From RBG-16-64-43 sp964353865 (lineage in GTDB: Bacteria; Chloroflexota; Anaerolineae; Anaerolineales; RBG-16-64-43), in NCBI GenBank assembly GCA_964353865.1, contig CAYGXJ010000081.1, forward strand, positions 1-64,000: a DNA stretch of 64,000 nucleotides. The letters are read 5' to 3'. Position 1 is the first letter of the stretch; every line of letters starts with the position of its first letter. Below are positions 27,222 to 35,695 of the stretch, one piece after another. Under the pieces are notes generated by a model. The model was not told the origin of the DNA. It saw only the letters and a program-made list of their open reading frames with translations, and searched no databases. The translations under genes were made by a program, and so were the position numbers.

Positions 27222-27875
27222 TCAGGGAACAAAGATGCTTCCGCGCAGTGGCTTGTCGCCACGCTCGCCCACGCCGAACTTGCTGCCATCCGGCGCCTGC
27301 AGCATCCAGTAGCTGGTATGGGTCCCGCCCTCGTAGGGAGCGATCATGATCACGCCGATAAACATGTGATCGCCGGGCGGCACCTCTTTGGGGAAGGCCA
27401 CCCAGTTGGCGCCGCTCATGTGCTCGCCACCGTAGAAGACAAGGCGGTAGTCGCGAGTCCAGATACAAGTACCGATGTTGCGCACGTCCCACACTTTCTT
27501 AAAGGTTTCCGCCACGCCCACCGGTGCGCCATCGCCCAGACCCACATAACCGACGAAGTAAGCCGCGTTGCATAGTTGCTCGAGCGGCGCGGCTGGGTTC
27601 GTTCCCGGCGTGCCGTAGGGTGCCCGCGTCAGCGAATAGGTGGCGGAACCCTGCGGCGTTTCGGTCGCAGCGGGCGTCTCGCTCGCGGCGGGCATCGTCT
27701 CCACAGTCGACGCCGGCGTGCCTGTCTCCAACAACCTCGGCGCAGCGACGCCCGGCTGCGCGCTCGCGGCCCGGGTCGGCGCCGGACGCAATGCCGCCGT
27801 CAGATTGCATGCGAGCACGGTGCTCACCGTCAGCGCGATGGCCATCAGCACATGACGCGGATGCAGCTTCGGCAT
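27222..27875 (-). CDS. Lipoprotein with NBR1-type FW (Ig-like) domain, copy 1
   Basis: The 217-aa product has a lipoprotein signal (HVLMAIALTVSTVLAC, Cys near 23), a Thr/Ala/Pro-rich spacer (about 30-85) and a C-terminal domain of about 120 residues. That domain matches the FW or NBR1-like Ig-fold: FKKVWDVRNIGTCIWTRDYRLVF, WVAFPKEVPPGDHMFIGVIM and GTHTSYWMLQAPDGSKFG, with the conserved tryptophans. In eukaryotes the domain occurs in the autophagy receptor NBR1. In bacteria it is extracellular and of unknown role. A paralogue lies next to it. ATG 27875 has GAGG five bases upstream. Confidence 0.85.
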   Translation of the reverse strand: MPKLHPRHVLMAIALTVSTVLACNLTAALRPAPTRAASAQPGVAAPRLLETGTPASTVETMPAASETPAATETPQGSATYSLTRAPYGTPGTNPAAPLEQLCNAAYFVGYVGLGDGAPVGVAETFKKVWDVRNIGTCIWTRDYRLVFYGGEHMSGANWVAFPKEVPPGDHMFIGVIMIAPYEGGTHTSYWMLQAPDGSKFGVGERGDKPLRGSIFVP

Positions 27876-27881
27876 AGACAC

Positions 27882-28208
27882 CTCGGCCGCGCGCTATGCG
27901 CGGACCCCTGCCCACGATTATACCCAGCGTTGTGCACCCGCTTATTGAGTTCGGGCATGCGGTACACGATGCCGTGCTGCGCTTCTCACGCCGCCGCGGT
28001 CCTCCACGTCGCCGGTCCGGCCTCCTCGCGGACATCGACCCGTCATGCGCTCGCCGTCGCACGTCGCCGGATCGTCTGCGATCGCGTGCGTAAGGCGTGT
28101 CCGTATGGTGCACGCAACCTGACAACGACCACGACCCCTCCTCCAAAAGAAATCCCTCCCGCGGTGCACTTCGGGAGGGATGGAAAGGCTAAGGCGGTGC
28201 TCGATGGC
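27882..28208. other. Intergenic region between the two FW-domain genes
   Basis: This 327-base region contains the terminator of the second FW gene (28143-28180) and, nearer the first, a TATAAT on the minus strand (27922-27917), about 42 bases upstream of ATG 27875. The first copy therefore probably has its own promoter. Nothing else was recognised. Confidence 0.5.
28143..28180 (-). terminator. Intrinsic terminator of FW-domain gene copy 2
   Basis: TCCCTCCCG (28153-28161) and CGGGAGGGA (28172-28180) form a 9-bp stem with a ten-base loop. On the minus strand it is followed by TTTCTTTTGG. Confidence 0.85.
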
Positions 28209-28880
28209 TCAGGGGACCACGATCTTCGCTGTGAGCGGCGTGAGGCCGTTATCGCCCACGCCGAACTTGCTGCCGTCGGGTGCCTGCAACATCCAGTAGC
28301 CGATGTAGGTGCCCGACTTGGCCGGGGCGATCATCGTCACCGAGAGGAAGAGATGGTCGCCGGGTTCAACGATCTCCGGAAAGCGCGCCCAATCCGGACC
28401 GTCCATGTGTTTGCCGCCGTTAAAGACCAGGCGGTACTCGCGGCTCCAGGTGCAGTTGCCGATGTTGCGCACGTCCCATGTCTTGCGGTAGGTCTCGCCG
28501 GCCGGGAGCACCGCGCCGTCCTTGAGCCCGATATCGCCGACGAAGAAGGCCGCGTTGCAGAATGTGGTCAGGGTCGGGTGCACGCCGGGCGTGCCGTAGA
28601 AGGCCGGGGTGAAGATGAGTGAGGCCGTGGCACTCGGCAGCAGCGGCACGGGCAGGGTGGCGGTGGCCAGCGGAAGGGTTGCGGTGGGCGGCGGCAGCGC
28701 CACGGTTGCGGTGGAGGTGGCGGCCAGCGCCACCTGGGTGAGCATGGCCTGAACTGTTTGCGCAGCCTGAGTGGCCAGCGGCACCTGGGTGACAGTGGGC
28801 GTGACCGTGCTGCAGCCGACCAGCACGAGCGATGCAGCCAGCACAGCCAACGCCAGGGTGCGCAAGGTGTGGGATGTCAT
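28209..28880 (-). CDS. Lipoprotein with NBR1-type FW (Ig-like) domain, copy 2
   Basis: The 223-aa product starts at ATG 28880 after a GGAGGA site. It has a signal ending in LVLVGC (Cys near 23) and a Thr/Ala/Pro/Leu-rich spacer (about 30-95), then an FW domain closely similar to copy 1: YRKTWDVRNIGNCTWSREYRLVF, PGDHLFLSVTMIAPAKSGTYIGYWMLQAPDGSKFGVG. Both copies share a CNAA(Y/F)FVG motif before the domain, so the pair arose by duplication. The spacer repeats PLATATLP-like units. It is flanked by clpC upstream and ends in a good terminator. Confidence 0.86.
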   Translation of the reverse strand: MTSHTLRTLALAVLAASLVLVGCSTVTPTVTQVPLATQAAQTVQAMLTQVALAATSTATVALPPPTATLPLATATLPVPLLPSATASLIFTPAFYGTPGVHPTLTTFCNAAFFVGDIGLKDGAVLPAGETYRKTWDVRNIGNCTWSREYRLVFNGGKHMDGPDWARFPEIVEPGDHLFLSVTMIAPAKSGTYIGYWMLQAPDGSKFGVGDNGLTPLTAKIVVP

Positions 28881-28931
28881 TCGGTCCTCCTCGTGCATGG
28901 TTGTGCGGCGCATGGGCCGTTTGGGCCCGCC

Positions 28932-31436
28932 TCACGCCGCACCGAGCGCCTCCGGCTCGCCCTCCTCTTGCGGCGAGGGCTCAGACTCGGCCGCCTGAGG
29001 CTCGATCATCAGTCTGCCGTCGCGCAGCGCGATGGTCACCGTCTGATCGTCGTGGATGCGGCCTTCGAGCATGGCCTCCGAGAGCATATCCTCCACCTCG
29101 GTCTGGATGACGCGCCGCAGCGGGCGGGCGCCCATCTCCGGGTTGTAGCCCAGATCCGCCAGGCGTGCCTGGGCCTCGGGCGTCGCGCTCAAGGCGATGT
29201 GATGCTCCAGGAGGCGCTGTGCCACTTTGGCGATCTCCAGGTTGACGATCTGGGTGATATCGTCCTTGTTCAGCGCGCGGAACACGATCACCGCATCGAC
29301 CCGGTTGAGAAACTCGGGGCGGAAGGCGCGGCGCAGTTCCTCCAGCAGCTTCTTGCGCATCTCATCGTAGGGCGCCACCTCGCCGCGGGTCTCATCGCGC
29401 TGGATGGCAAAGCCCAGCCCGGCCTGGCGGCGGATGGTCTCGGCGCCCACGTTGGAGGTCATGACGATCATCGCGTTCTGGAAGTTGACCTTGTGGCCGC
29501 GCGCATCCGAGAGGTGCCCCTCTTCCATGATCTGTAGGAGCATGTTGTGCGCCTCAGGGTGGGCCTTCTCGATCTCGTCGAAGACGACTATCGAATACGG
29601 CCGCCGGCGCAGGGCTTCGGTTAGCTGCCCAGCATCGTCGTAGCCCACATAGCCCGGGGGCGCGCCGACCAGGCGGCTCACCGAGTGGCGCTCCATGAAC
29701 TCCGACATGTCGAGCTGCACCAGCGCGTCTTCTGAACCGAACATGAAGGCGGCCAGGGCTTTGGTGAGTTCGGTCTTGCCCACGCCGGTCGGCCCGAGGA
29801 AGATGAACGAGCCGATCGGGCGGCGCGGGTCCTTGAGCCCGGCGCGCGCGCGGCGCACGGCCTTGGAGATCGCCAGGATGGCCTCATCCTGGCCGATGAT
29901 GCGGCCGCGCAGCGTTTCTTCCATCTTCATCAGGCGCGCCGACTCAGCTTCCGCGAGCTGCATCACTGGGATGCCGGTCCACATCGAGACCACTTCGGCG
30001 ATATCTTCGGGCACCACGCGCGGGCCCTTGTCGCGGTCGGCCATGGCCAACTGCAGTTCCTGTCGCGAACGCTCCAGCTCGGTCTCACGGTCCTGGATTT
30101 CCTCGGCGGCCTCGTAACGTCCTTCTTCGGCAGCCGTGGCGCGTTCGGCCCGCAGGCGGCGCAGCTCGCCCATGATCTCCTTCAGGCGTTTGGCCTCCGG
30201 GCTCTTATACATGCGCACACGCGAAGCCGTTTCGTCAATCAGGTCGATGGCCTTATCCGGCAGGAAGCGATCGGGCACGTAGCGCCCGGAGAGGCGGGCG
30301 GCGGCTTCGAGCGCCTCGTCGGAGATCCGCAGGCGGTGGTGGTCCTCGTAGTTGCGACGCACGCCGCGCAGGATCTGGATCGATTCCTCCACCGAGGGCT
30401 CCTCGACCATCACCGGCTGGAAGCGGCGCTCGAGGGCTGCATCGCTCTCGATGTGCTTGCGGTACTCGGTGAGGGTGGTCGCGCCGATCACCTGCAGCTC
30501 GCCGCGCGAGAGGGCCGGCTTGAGAATGTTGGCCGCATCCACCGACGAGCCGGCTGCGCCGGCGCCTACCAGCATGTGGACCTCATCGATGAAGAGGATT
30601 GCGCCCGAGGCTTTCAGCTCGTCGATGACGCGCTTCAGGCGTTCCTCAAATTGGCCGCGGTACATGGTGCCGGCCACCAGCGAACCCACGTCGAGCTGCA
30701 AGAGGCGCTTGCCCATGAGCGGCGCGGGCACGTCGTTGGTGACAATGCGCTGCGCCAGGCCCTCAACGATGGCCGTTTTGCCCACCCCCGGCTCGCCGAT
30801 GAGGGCCGGGTTGTTCTTGGTGCGACGGGCGAGAATCTGAATGACCCGTTCGATCTCAGTCTCGCGCCCGACGACCGGGTCGAGCTTGTTCTCCTCGGCC
30901 AGCGTGGTCAGGTCGGTGGCCAGTTGATCGACCAAGGGTGTCTTGGCTTTGTCGGCCTTGGCGCCGGCCGCGGCCGGCTGGCGGGCCTGGGCCGGGGCTT
31001 CCTGCAGCAGGCGGCGCGTCTGGCGGCGAACCTGTTCGGGGCTGACCCCCAGGCGGCGCAACACGTCGATAGCCACGCCCTCCGGCTGGCGCACAATGCC
31101 CAGCAACAGGTGTTCGGTGCCGATGTAGTGATGGCCGAGGCGGCGCGCCTCGTCGATGGCCAGCTGCAGCACCTGTTCCGTATCGGGTGAGAGATCAATG
31201 CGTTCGGGGGTGGTGCGGCCCGGCGCGGATTGGCGCTCGACCATTTCCTGGACGCGCTCGGGCTCCAGACCCAACTCGCGAAGCACGCGTCCGGCCACGC
31301 CGCCTTCCTCGCGGATGAGGCCGAGCAACAGGTGCTCGGTACCGATGGTCGGGTGATGCAGTCGCTCGGCCTCTTGATGGGCCAGGCTGAGCACGCGGCG
31401 TGCGCGTTGAGTAAAGCGTTCTAAGTTGTCGGCCAC
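28932..31436 (-). CDS. clpC: ATP-dependent Clp protease ATPase subunit ClpC
   Basis: Hexameric unfoldase that feeds proteins to ClpP. The 834-aa product has two Clp N repeats (1-145; FTQRARRVLSLAHQEAERL, HHYIGTEHLLLGI), AAA-1 with Walker A IGEPGVGKTAIVEGL, and a coiled-coil middle domain with a UVR-like stretch (RYEAAEEIQDRETELE). AAA-2 follows with FLGPTGVGKTELTKAL, then a D2 C-domain ending in an acidic tail. The middle domain and UVR stretch point to ClpC rather than ClpA or ClpB. GTG 31436 is preceded by GGAGAGGAAGG. No ctsR or mcs genes are adjacent. Confidence 0.95.
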   Translation of the reverse strand: MADNLERFTQRARRVLSLAHQEAERLHHPTIGTEHLLLGLIREEGGVAGRVLRELGLEPERVQEMVERQSAPGRTTPERIDLSPDTEQVLQLAIDEARRLGHHYIGTEHLLLGIVRQPEGVAIDVLRRLGVSPEQVRRQTRRLLQEAPAQARQPAAAGAKADKAKTPLVDQLATDLTTLAEENKLDPVVGRETEIERVIQILARRTKNNPALIGEPGVGKTAIVEGLAQRIVTNDVPAPLMGKRLLQLDVGSLVAGTMYRGQFEERLKRVIDELKASGAILFIDEVHMLVGAGAAGSSVDAANILKPALSRGELQVIGATTLTEYRKHIESDAALERRFQPVMVEEPSVEESIQILRGVRRNYEDHHRLRISDEALEAAARLSGRYVPDRFLPDKAIDLIDETASRVRMYKSPEAKRLKEIMGELRRLRAERATAAEEGRYEAAEEIQDRETELERSRQELQLAMADRDKGPRVVPEDIAEVVSMWTGIPVMQLAEAESARLMKMEETLRGRIIGQDEAILAISKAVRRARAGLKDPRRPIGSFIFLGPTGVGKTELTKALAAFMFGSEDALVQLDMSEFMERHSVSRLVGAPPGYVGYDDAGQLTEALRRRPYSIVVFDEIEKAHPEAHNMLLQIMEEGHLSDARGHKVNFQNAMIVMTSNVGAETIRRQAGLGFAIQRDETRGEVAPYDEMRKKLLEELRRAFRPEFLNRVDAVIVFRALNKDDITQIVNLEIAKVAQRLLEHHIALSATPEAQARLADLGYNPEMGARPLRRVIQTEVEDMLSEAMLEGRIHDDQTVTIALRDGRLMIEPQAAESEPSPQEEGEPEALGAA

Positions 31437-31700
31437 TTGGGCCTTCCTCTCCTGGATTCAGGCCACCGGAGCCCAAATCGAATACCATGCCGAAGATTCT
31501 ACCAAATCCGCCTAGGAGTCCGTCGGCGACCACACCAACGACTGCATATTGCATTGTCCGCATTCCGCAGGGGCGACCGGTCCGTCGCCCCAACGACGGT
31601 TGCCAACACGTGCGTTCCGTTCGCGGGCGCGCACCCGGATTCTGCTGCCTCCCTTACAATTGTCAGCATCGATTCCCGCTTTGCAGGAGGCGGAGGGCAC

Positions 31701-33314
31701 ATGAACCCAGCCCCGTGGTGGCAGGACGGTGTCATCTACCAGATCTATCCGCGCTCATTTGCGGACGCGGACGGTGACGGGGTAGGCGACCTGCCCGGAA
31801 TCCTCGCCCACCTGGATCACCTGAATGACGGCACCCCGCAATCGCTGGGCGTGGATGCGATCTGGCTGTCGCCCGTGTATCCCTCGCCGGGATACGACTT
31901 CGGCTACGACGTGGCCGACTACTGCAACATCGACCCGCGGTTCGGTTCGCTCGCGGCTTTCGACCAGCTGGTGAGCGAAGCCCACCGCCGCGGCATCCGC
32001 GTCATCATGGATATGGTCGTCAACCACACCTCCCATGAGCACCCGTGGTTCGTCGAATCGCGCGCCTCACGCGAAAGCCCCAAACGCGATTGGTACCTCT
32101 GGCGCGACCCGCGCCCCGGCGGCGGTATGCCCAACAACTGGGAAGCGGTCTTCGGCGGGCGCGCCTGGGAATGGGACGAGACCAGCCGCCAGTACTACTA
32201 CCACATGTTCCTCAAAGAACAGCCGGACCTCAACTGGCGCAACCCCGAGGCGCGGCGCGCGGTGATGGCGGCATTCCGCTTCTGGCTCGAACGCGGCGTG
32301 GATGGCTTCCGCCTGGATGTGGTCAACGCGTATTTCAAAGATGCCGGGCTGCGCGATAACCCGCCACGCCTGGGCTTACGCGGTTACGATCGCCAGGCAC
32401 ACGTGTACGACATGGACCAGCCCGAGTTGCTGGACGTTTTCCGTGAACTGCACTCGCTGCTTGAGGAATATGGCGAAGGCATGGCGGTGGGCGAGGTGAT
32501 GGACGAGACTCCCGAGAAAGCCGCGCGCTACAGCGCCCCGGGCCTGCTGTCGCTGGCTTTCAACTTCGAGTTCACCCGCCAGCCGTGGCGCGCGTCTGCA
32601 TTTCAGCGAGCCATCACCCACTGCGAGGCGGCCTTGGCCAAGGGCGGCTGGCCGTGCTACGTGCTCTCCAATCACGATGTGCCACGGCACGCTTCACGGT
32701 ACGGCCCAAGGCACGCTGTCGAGCGCGCCAAGGTGGCGGCGGCTCTGCTGCTCACGTTGCGCGGCACGCCCTTCCTATACTACGGGGAGGAGATCGGCAT
32801 GCGTAACGGACGAATCCGGCGAGACGAAATACAGGACCCACCCGGCAAACGCTATTGGCCGCTCTACGGCGGGCGCGATCCGGAACGCACGCCGATGCCA
32901 TGGAGTGCCGCGGCGGGGGCCGGCTTCACCCGCGGGCGGCCGTGGCTGCCGCTCAACCGGGATTATCTCGAGGTGAACGTTGCGGCCCAGCGCGATGACC
33001 CGCGCTCGGTGTTCTCGTTCTACCGACAGCTGATCTGGCTGCGCAAGGCGAGCGTGGCGCTGCGCCAGGGGAGTTACCACCCGCTCATTCGCGCGCCGCG
33101 GCACGCGCAGGCTTACCTGCGCGATGCGCCAGGCCAGCGGATGCTGGTGACGCTCAACTTTTCTGCCCAACCGCTGGTGGCCGCGTTCGACGAGCCGCTG
33201 CCGGATGCGGCCTGGCGCCTGCGCCTCAGCACGCACGCCGCAGCGCACGAGCCGCTGCAGGGCGGCGGCATACACCTGCGGCCATACGAGGCGTGCATCT
33301 TTGAGGTCGAGTAA
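31701..33314 (+). CDS. GH13 alpha-glucosidase (oligo-1,6-glucosidase type)
   Basis: Cytoplasmic glycoside hydrolase that releases glucose from short alpha-glucans, trehalose or isomaltose-like sugars. The 537-aa product has the (beta/alpha)8 barrel motifs: WWQDGVIYQIYPRSFADADGDGVGDL, MDMVVNHTSHEHPWF, GVDGFRLDVVNAY (nucleophile Asp), MAVGEVMDE (acid Glu) and VLSNHDVPRHASRYG (transition-state Asp). A C-terminal beta domain follows. ATG 31701 has GGAGGCGGAGGG upstream. Exact substrate cannot be assigned. An IS1182-type element lies 26 bases past the stop. Confidence 0.93.
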   Translation: MNPAPWWQDGVIYQIYPRSFADADGDGVGDLPGILAHLDHLNDGTPQSLGVDAIWLSPVYPSPGYDFGYDVADYCNIDPRFGSLAAFDQLVSEAHRRGIRVIMDMVVNHTSHEHPWFVESRASRESPKRDWYLWRDPRPGGGMPNNWEAVFGGRAWEWDETSRQYYYHMFLKEQPDLNWRNPEARRAVMAAFRFWLERGVDGFRLDVVNAYFKDAGLRDNPPRLGLRGYDRQAHVYDMDQPELLDVFRELHSLLEEYGEGMAVGEVMDETPEKAARYSAPGLLSLAFNFEFTRQPWRASAFQRAITHCEAALAKGGWPCYVLSNHDVPRHASRYGPRHAVERAKVAAALLLTLRGTPFLYYGEEIGMRNGRIRRDEIQDPPGKRYWPLYGGRDPERTPMPWSAAAGAGFTRGRPWLPLNRDYLEVNVAAQRDDPRSVFSFYRQLIWLRKASVALRQGSYHPLIRAPRHAQAYLRDAPGQRMLVTLNFSAQPLVAAFDEPLPDAAWRLRLSTHAAAHEPLQGGGIHLRPYEACIFEVE

Positions 33315-33340
33315 CCCGCGATGCTGCATGCATGAACGTC

Positions 33341-33356
33341 GGGGCTGTCCCAAAAG
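33341..33356 (+). repeat. Left terminal inverted repeat of the IS
   Basis: GGGGCTGTCCCAAAAG matches the right end with one mismatch. It continues into GGGCAGCCCCG, making a near-perfect self-complementary hairpin. Confidence 0.88.
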
Positions 33357-33426
33357 GGGCAGCCCCGTTGAGTTTAAGGAGGGCAAGAGTCAAGCACAGG
33401 CGGGGAGGGATGAGTAAGATGGAAGC

Positions 33427-35013
33427 ATGAAGAAGACGAGACGAAGCGAAGCCGTTGTGTTCAAGCCCTATGTTCAGGGTCAGCTGCAACTGCCGACGGA
33501 TCTCTCCTCGCTGATCCCGGAGAAGCACGTGGTGCGGGTGGTGGATGCGGCGATCGAGCGGGTGGATCTGCGGCGGCTGATGAGCCGGTACAAGGGAGGC
33601 GGGACGAGCAGCTACCATCCGAAGATGATGTTGAAAGTGCTGGTGTACGCGTACACGCAGCGGGTGTACTCGTCGCGGCAGATTGCGAAGGCGCTGCGGG
33701 AGAATGTGTACTTCATGTGGCTGAGCGGGAACAGCCGGCCGGACTTTCGGACGCTGAACCGGTTTCGCGGGGAAGTGATGAAGGGGTTGCTGGGGGATGT
33801 GTTTGCCTCGGTGCTGGAGCTGTTGGTGGAGGAGGGATACGTGCGGCTGGAGGCGTACTTTGTGGACGGGACGAAGGTGGAGGCCAATGCCAGCCGCTAT
33901 GGGTGGGTGTGGGCCAAGAGCACGCGGCGCTACAAGGGTCGGCTGCAGGAGAAGGTGAAAGCGCTGTTGGAGGAGATCGAGCGGACGAATGAGGCGGACG
34001 ATGAGGCCTACGGCGAGCGGGACCTGGAGGAGTTGGGGGAGACAAGCGAGCTGGACAGCCGGAAGCTAGCGGAGAAGATGGAGGCGTTGAACGCTCGGCT
34101 GGAGAAGGAGCCGCAGAACAAGAAGCTGGCGCGGGCGGTGAAGAAGGTGAAGACGGACTACCTGCCGCGGCTGGAGAAGTATGAAGAGCAGGAGCGGAAA
34201 CTGGCTGGGCGCTCAAGCTATGCCAAGAGCGACCCGGGGGCGACATTCATGCGCATGAAGGATGGCGGCCTGGGGCGAGCCTCGTTGCGCCCGGCTTATA
34301 ACGTGCAGGTGGGGACAGAGGGGCAGTTTGTGGTGGGCTACAGCGTGCACCAACGAGCAGGCGACCCGGGCTGTTTGATACCGCACCTGGAGCAGGTGAA
34401 GGAACGGCTAGGACGGTTGCCGGACAAGGTGATTGCGGATGGGGCTTACGGGAGCGAAGAGAACTACGCCTACCTGGAACGAGAAGGGGTGGGCAACTAT
34501 GTCAAGTACCGGGAGTTTGGGCTGGAGCAACACCCGCGGCGCGGGACGAGAGCCGAGGCGGCATTCCGCTACGAGGCGAGCACGGACAGTTACGTGTGTG
34601 GAGCGGGACGGCGGTTGGAGTATCAGGGCACACGGCGCTACACCAGTGAGAACGGCTACCGCAGTCAGCGCCGACACTACGCCTGTCGGGACTGTGCCGG
34701 CTGCAGCCGCCGATCGAGTTGCACGCACGCAGCCGGAAACCGTGCGCTCCAGGTGAGTTTCGAACTGCAGGCGGTGAAGCAACGGGTGCGAGAGAATCTA
34801 CTCTCTGCGGAGGGGCGGATCCTGCGTGCCCGGCGCGGGGTTGAAGTCGAAAGCGTATTTGGCCGCTGGAAACACAACTGGGGGTTCCGCCGATTCATGC
34901 TACGCGGACAAGAGAAAGTGAGCATCGAACTCGGACTGCTGAGCCTAGCTCACAACCTCAGCAAAGTCCCGGCAGGGGGCAAAGTCCCCACAGAGGGCAA
35001 GCTCGCCAACTGA
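33427..35013 (+). CDS. IS1182-family DDE transposase
   Basis: The 528-aa product has the N-terminal DNA-binding region (PTDLSSLIPEKHVVRVVDAAIERVDL), DUF772-type sequence (YHPKMMLKVLVYAYTQRVYSSRQIAKAL, FMWLSGNSRPDFRTLNRFR) and the DDE core: YFVDGTKVEANASRYGWVW, VIADGAYGSEENYAYLE and VESVFGRWKHNWGFRRFMLRG. A coiled-coil insert (about 165-245) and a Cys-rich patch (YACRDCAGCSRRSSC) are typical of IS1182. The frame is intact, so the element may be active. The ribosome site before ATG 33427 is weak (GATGGAAGC). Confidence 0.95.
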   Translation: MKKTRRSEAVVFKPYVQGQLQLPTDLSSLIPEKHVVRVVDAAIERVDLRRLMSRYKGGGTSSYHPKMMLKVLVYAYTQRVYSSRQIAKALRENVYFMWLSGNSRPDFRTLNRFRGEVMKGLLGDVFASVLELLVEEGYVRLEAYFVDGTKVEANASRYGWVWAKSTRRYKGRLQEKVKALLEEIERTNEADDEAYGERDLEELGETSELDSRKLAEKMEALNARLEKEPQNKKLARAVKKVKTDYLPRLEKYEEQERKLAGRSSYAKSDPGATFMRMKDGGLGRASLRPAYNVQVGTEGQFVVGYSVHQRAGDPGCLIPHLEQVKERLGRLPDKVIADGAYGSEENYAYLEREGVGNYVKYREFGLEQHPRRGTRAEAAFRYEASTDSYVCGAGRRLEYQGTRRYTSENGYRSQRRHYACRDCAGCSRRSSCTHAAGNRALQVSFELQAVKQRVRENLLSAEGRILRARRGVEVESVFGRWKHNWGFRRFMLRGQEKVSIELGLLSLAHNLSKVPAGGKVPTEGKLAN

Positions 35014-35096
35014 GCTCTCCCTCTACCACCCCCATCTTCCGTGCTTCGTTCGCCCACCTCCCCCTCGAGAAACGATTCGGGGCTGCCCGTCATGCT

Positions 35097-35112
35097 CTTT
35101 TCGGACAGCCCC
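35097..35112 (-). repeat. Right terminal inverted repeat of the IS
   Basis: Reverse complement GGGGCTGTCCGAAAAG. Together with GGGGCTGCCCG about 20 bases further in, it forms a hairpin followed by TTTGTCTG on the plus strand, a likely terminator of the transposase gene. Confidence 0.88.
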
Positions 35113-35136
35113 TTTGTCTGTGAGCCGACGTGCGCG

Positions 35137-35358
35137 CTAGAACAGCCCGCGTAGCAAGAGCAAGAAGCCGACAATAATCAGCGGGATGCCGATGATCGCG
35201 CCCACCACGGTGATCGTGAGCACCACGCCCACTACCATCAGCACGAAGCCAAGAATCACCGCCACCAGCCGCCCGGTGAATCCAAGGATCCACGTGAGCA
35301 ACTGCCAGATGGCCCAGAACGGCCACAGATACCACGCCACACGCTTACTGCTCGTCAT
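35137..35358 (-). CDS. Small membrane protein, unknown function
   Basis: The 73-aa product is almost entirely hydrophobic: an aromatic-rich first part (WYLWPFWAIWQLLTWILGFTG) and a long Val/Gly/Ile stretch (AVILGFVLMVVGVVLTITVVGAIIGIPLIIVGFLLLLRGLF), together about three helices. ATG 35358 has an excellent AAGGAGGT site. Proteins of this type often sit next to pspC-like genes, and a PspC gene lies directly upstream in the same direction, so an envelope-stress role is possible. The IS right end is 24 bases past its stop. Confidence 0.75.
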   Translation of the reverse strand: MTSSKRVAWYLWPFWAIWQLLTWILGFTGRLVAVILGFVLMVVGVVLTITVVGAIIGIPLIIVGFLLLLRGLF

Positions 35359-35403
35359 CCTTACCTCCTTACCTTTCGCCCCACACGGATCCGGCGCCGC
35401 GGG

Positions 35404-35601
35404 TCACGCGTCAGGAATGATGATCCAACACAAGAGGTACATGGCCAAACCGGGCACGCCACCTGGCATGCAGGCCCCGAGGAACCCCAAGCGGAACCAG
35501 GTCGGGCTGATGCCGAAGAATTCACCCAGGCCGCCGCACACGCCCGCCAGCACCCGGCTGGAGCGGGAACGGCGAAGCGGTCCACGAACCATCTCACTCA
35601 T
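35404..35601 (-). CDS. PspC domain protein
   Basis: The 65-aa product is a minimal PspC domain: a basic start (RGPLRRSRSSRVLAGVCGG), the signature LGEFFGISPTWFRLGFLG, and a second helix (GLAMYLLCWIIIPDA). PspC-type proteins sense envelope stress in other bacteria. Stand-alone domains like this are common and mostly uncharacterised. The start is ATG 35601 with GAGGACGGA upstream; ATG 35592 is an alternative. It precedes the small membrane gene at 35358, with which it probably forms a unit. Confidence 0.88.
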   Translation of the reverse strand: MSEMVRGPLRRSRSSRVLAGVCGGLGEFFGISPTWFRLGFLGACMPGGVPGLAMYLLCWIIIPDA

Positions 35602-35695
35602 TCCGTCCTCCGTGCTGCGATGTTCTCCAATATTGGATATACGCAGGTTATCCTCGAAGGTTGCCGTGCGACCGCCGCATGCGGTCGGGCCGTGC

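Larger units (their letters stand above)
33341..35112 (+). mobile_element. IS1182-family insertion sequence, complete
   Basis: The 1772-base element is bounded by terminal inverted repeats of 16 bases with one mismatch: GGGGCTGTCCCAAAAG at 33341-33356, and the reverse complement of 35097-35112, which reads GGGGCTGTCCGAAAAG. Each end can also fold on itself (GGGGCTG with CAGCCCC), giving hairpins that may act as terminators shielding the transposase from outside transcription. It carries one intact transposase gene. No target duplication was found (left flank ends ACGTC, right flank begins TTTGT). Confidence 0.9.

Noticed and set aside
33357..33367. GGGCAGCCCCG next to the IS left end as a second target duplication
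   Set aside because: It is the inner arm of the terminal hairpin and occurs inside both ends, so it is part of the element.
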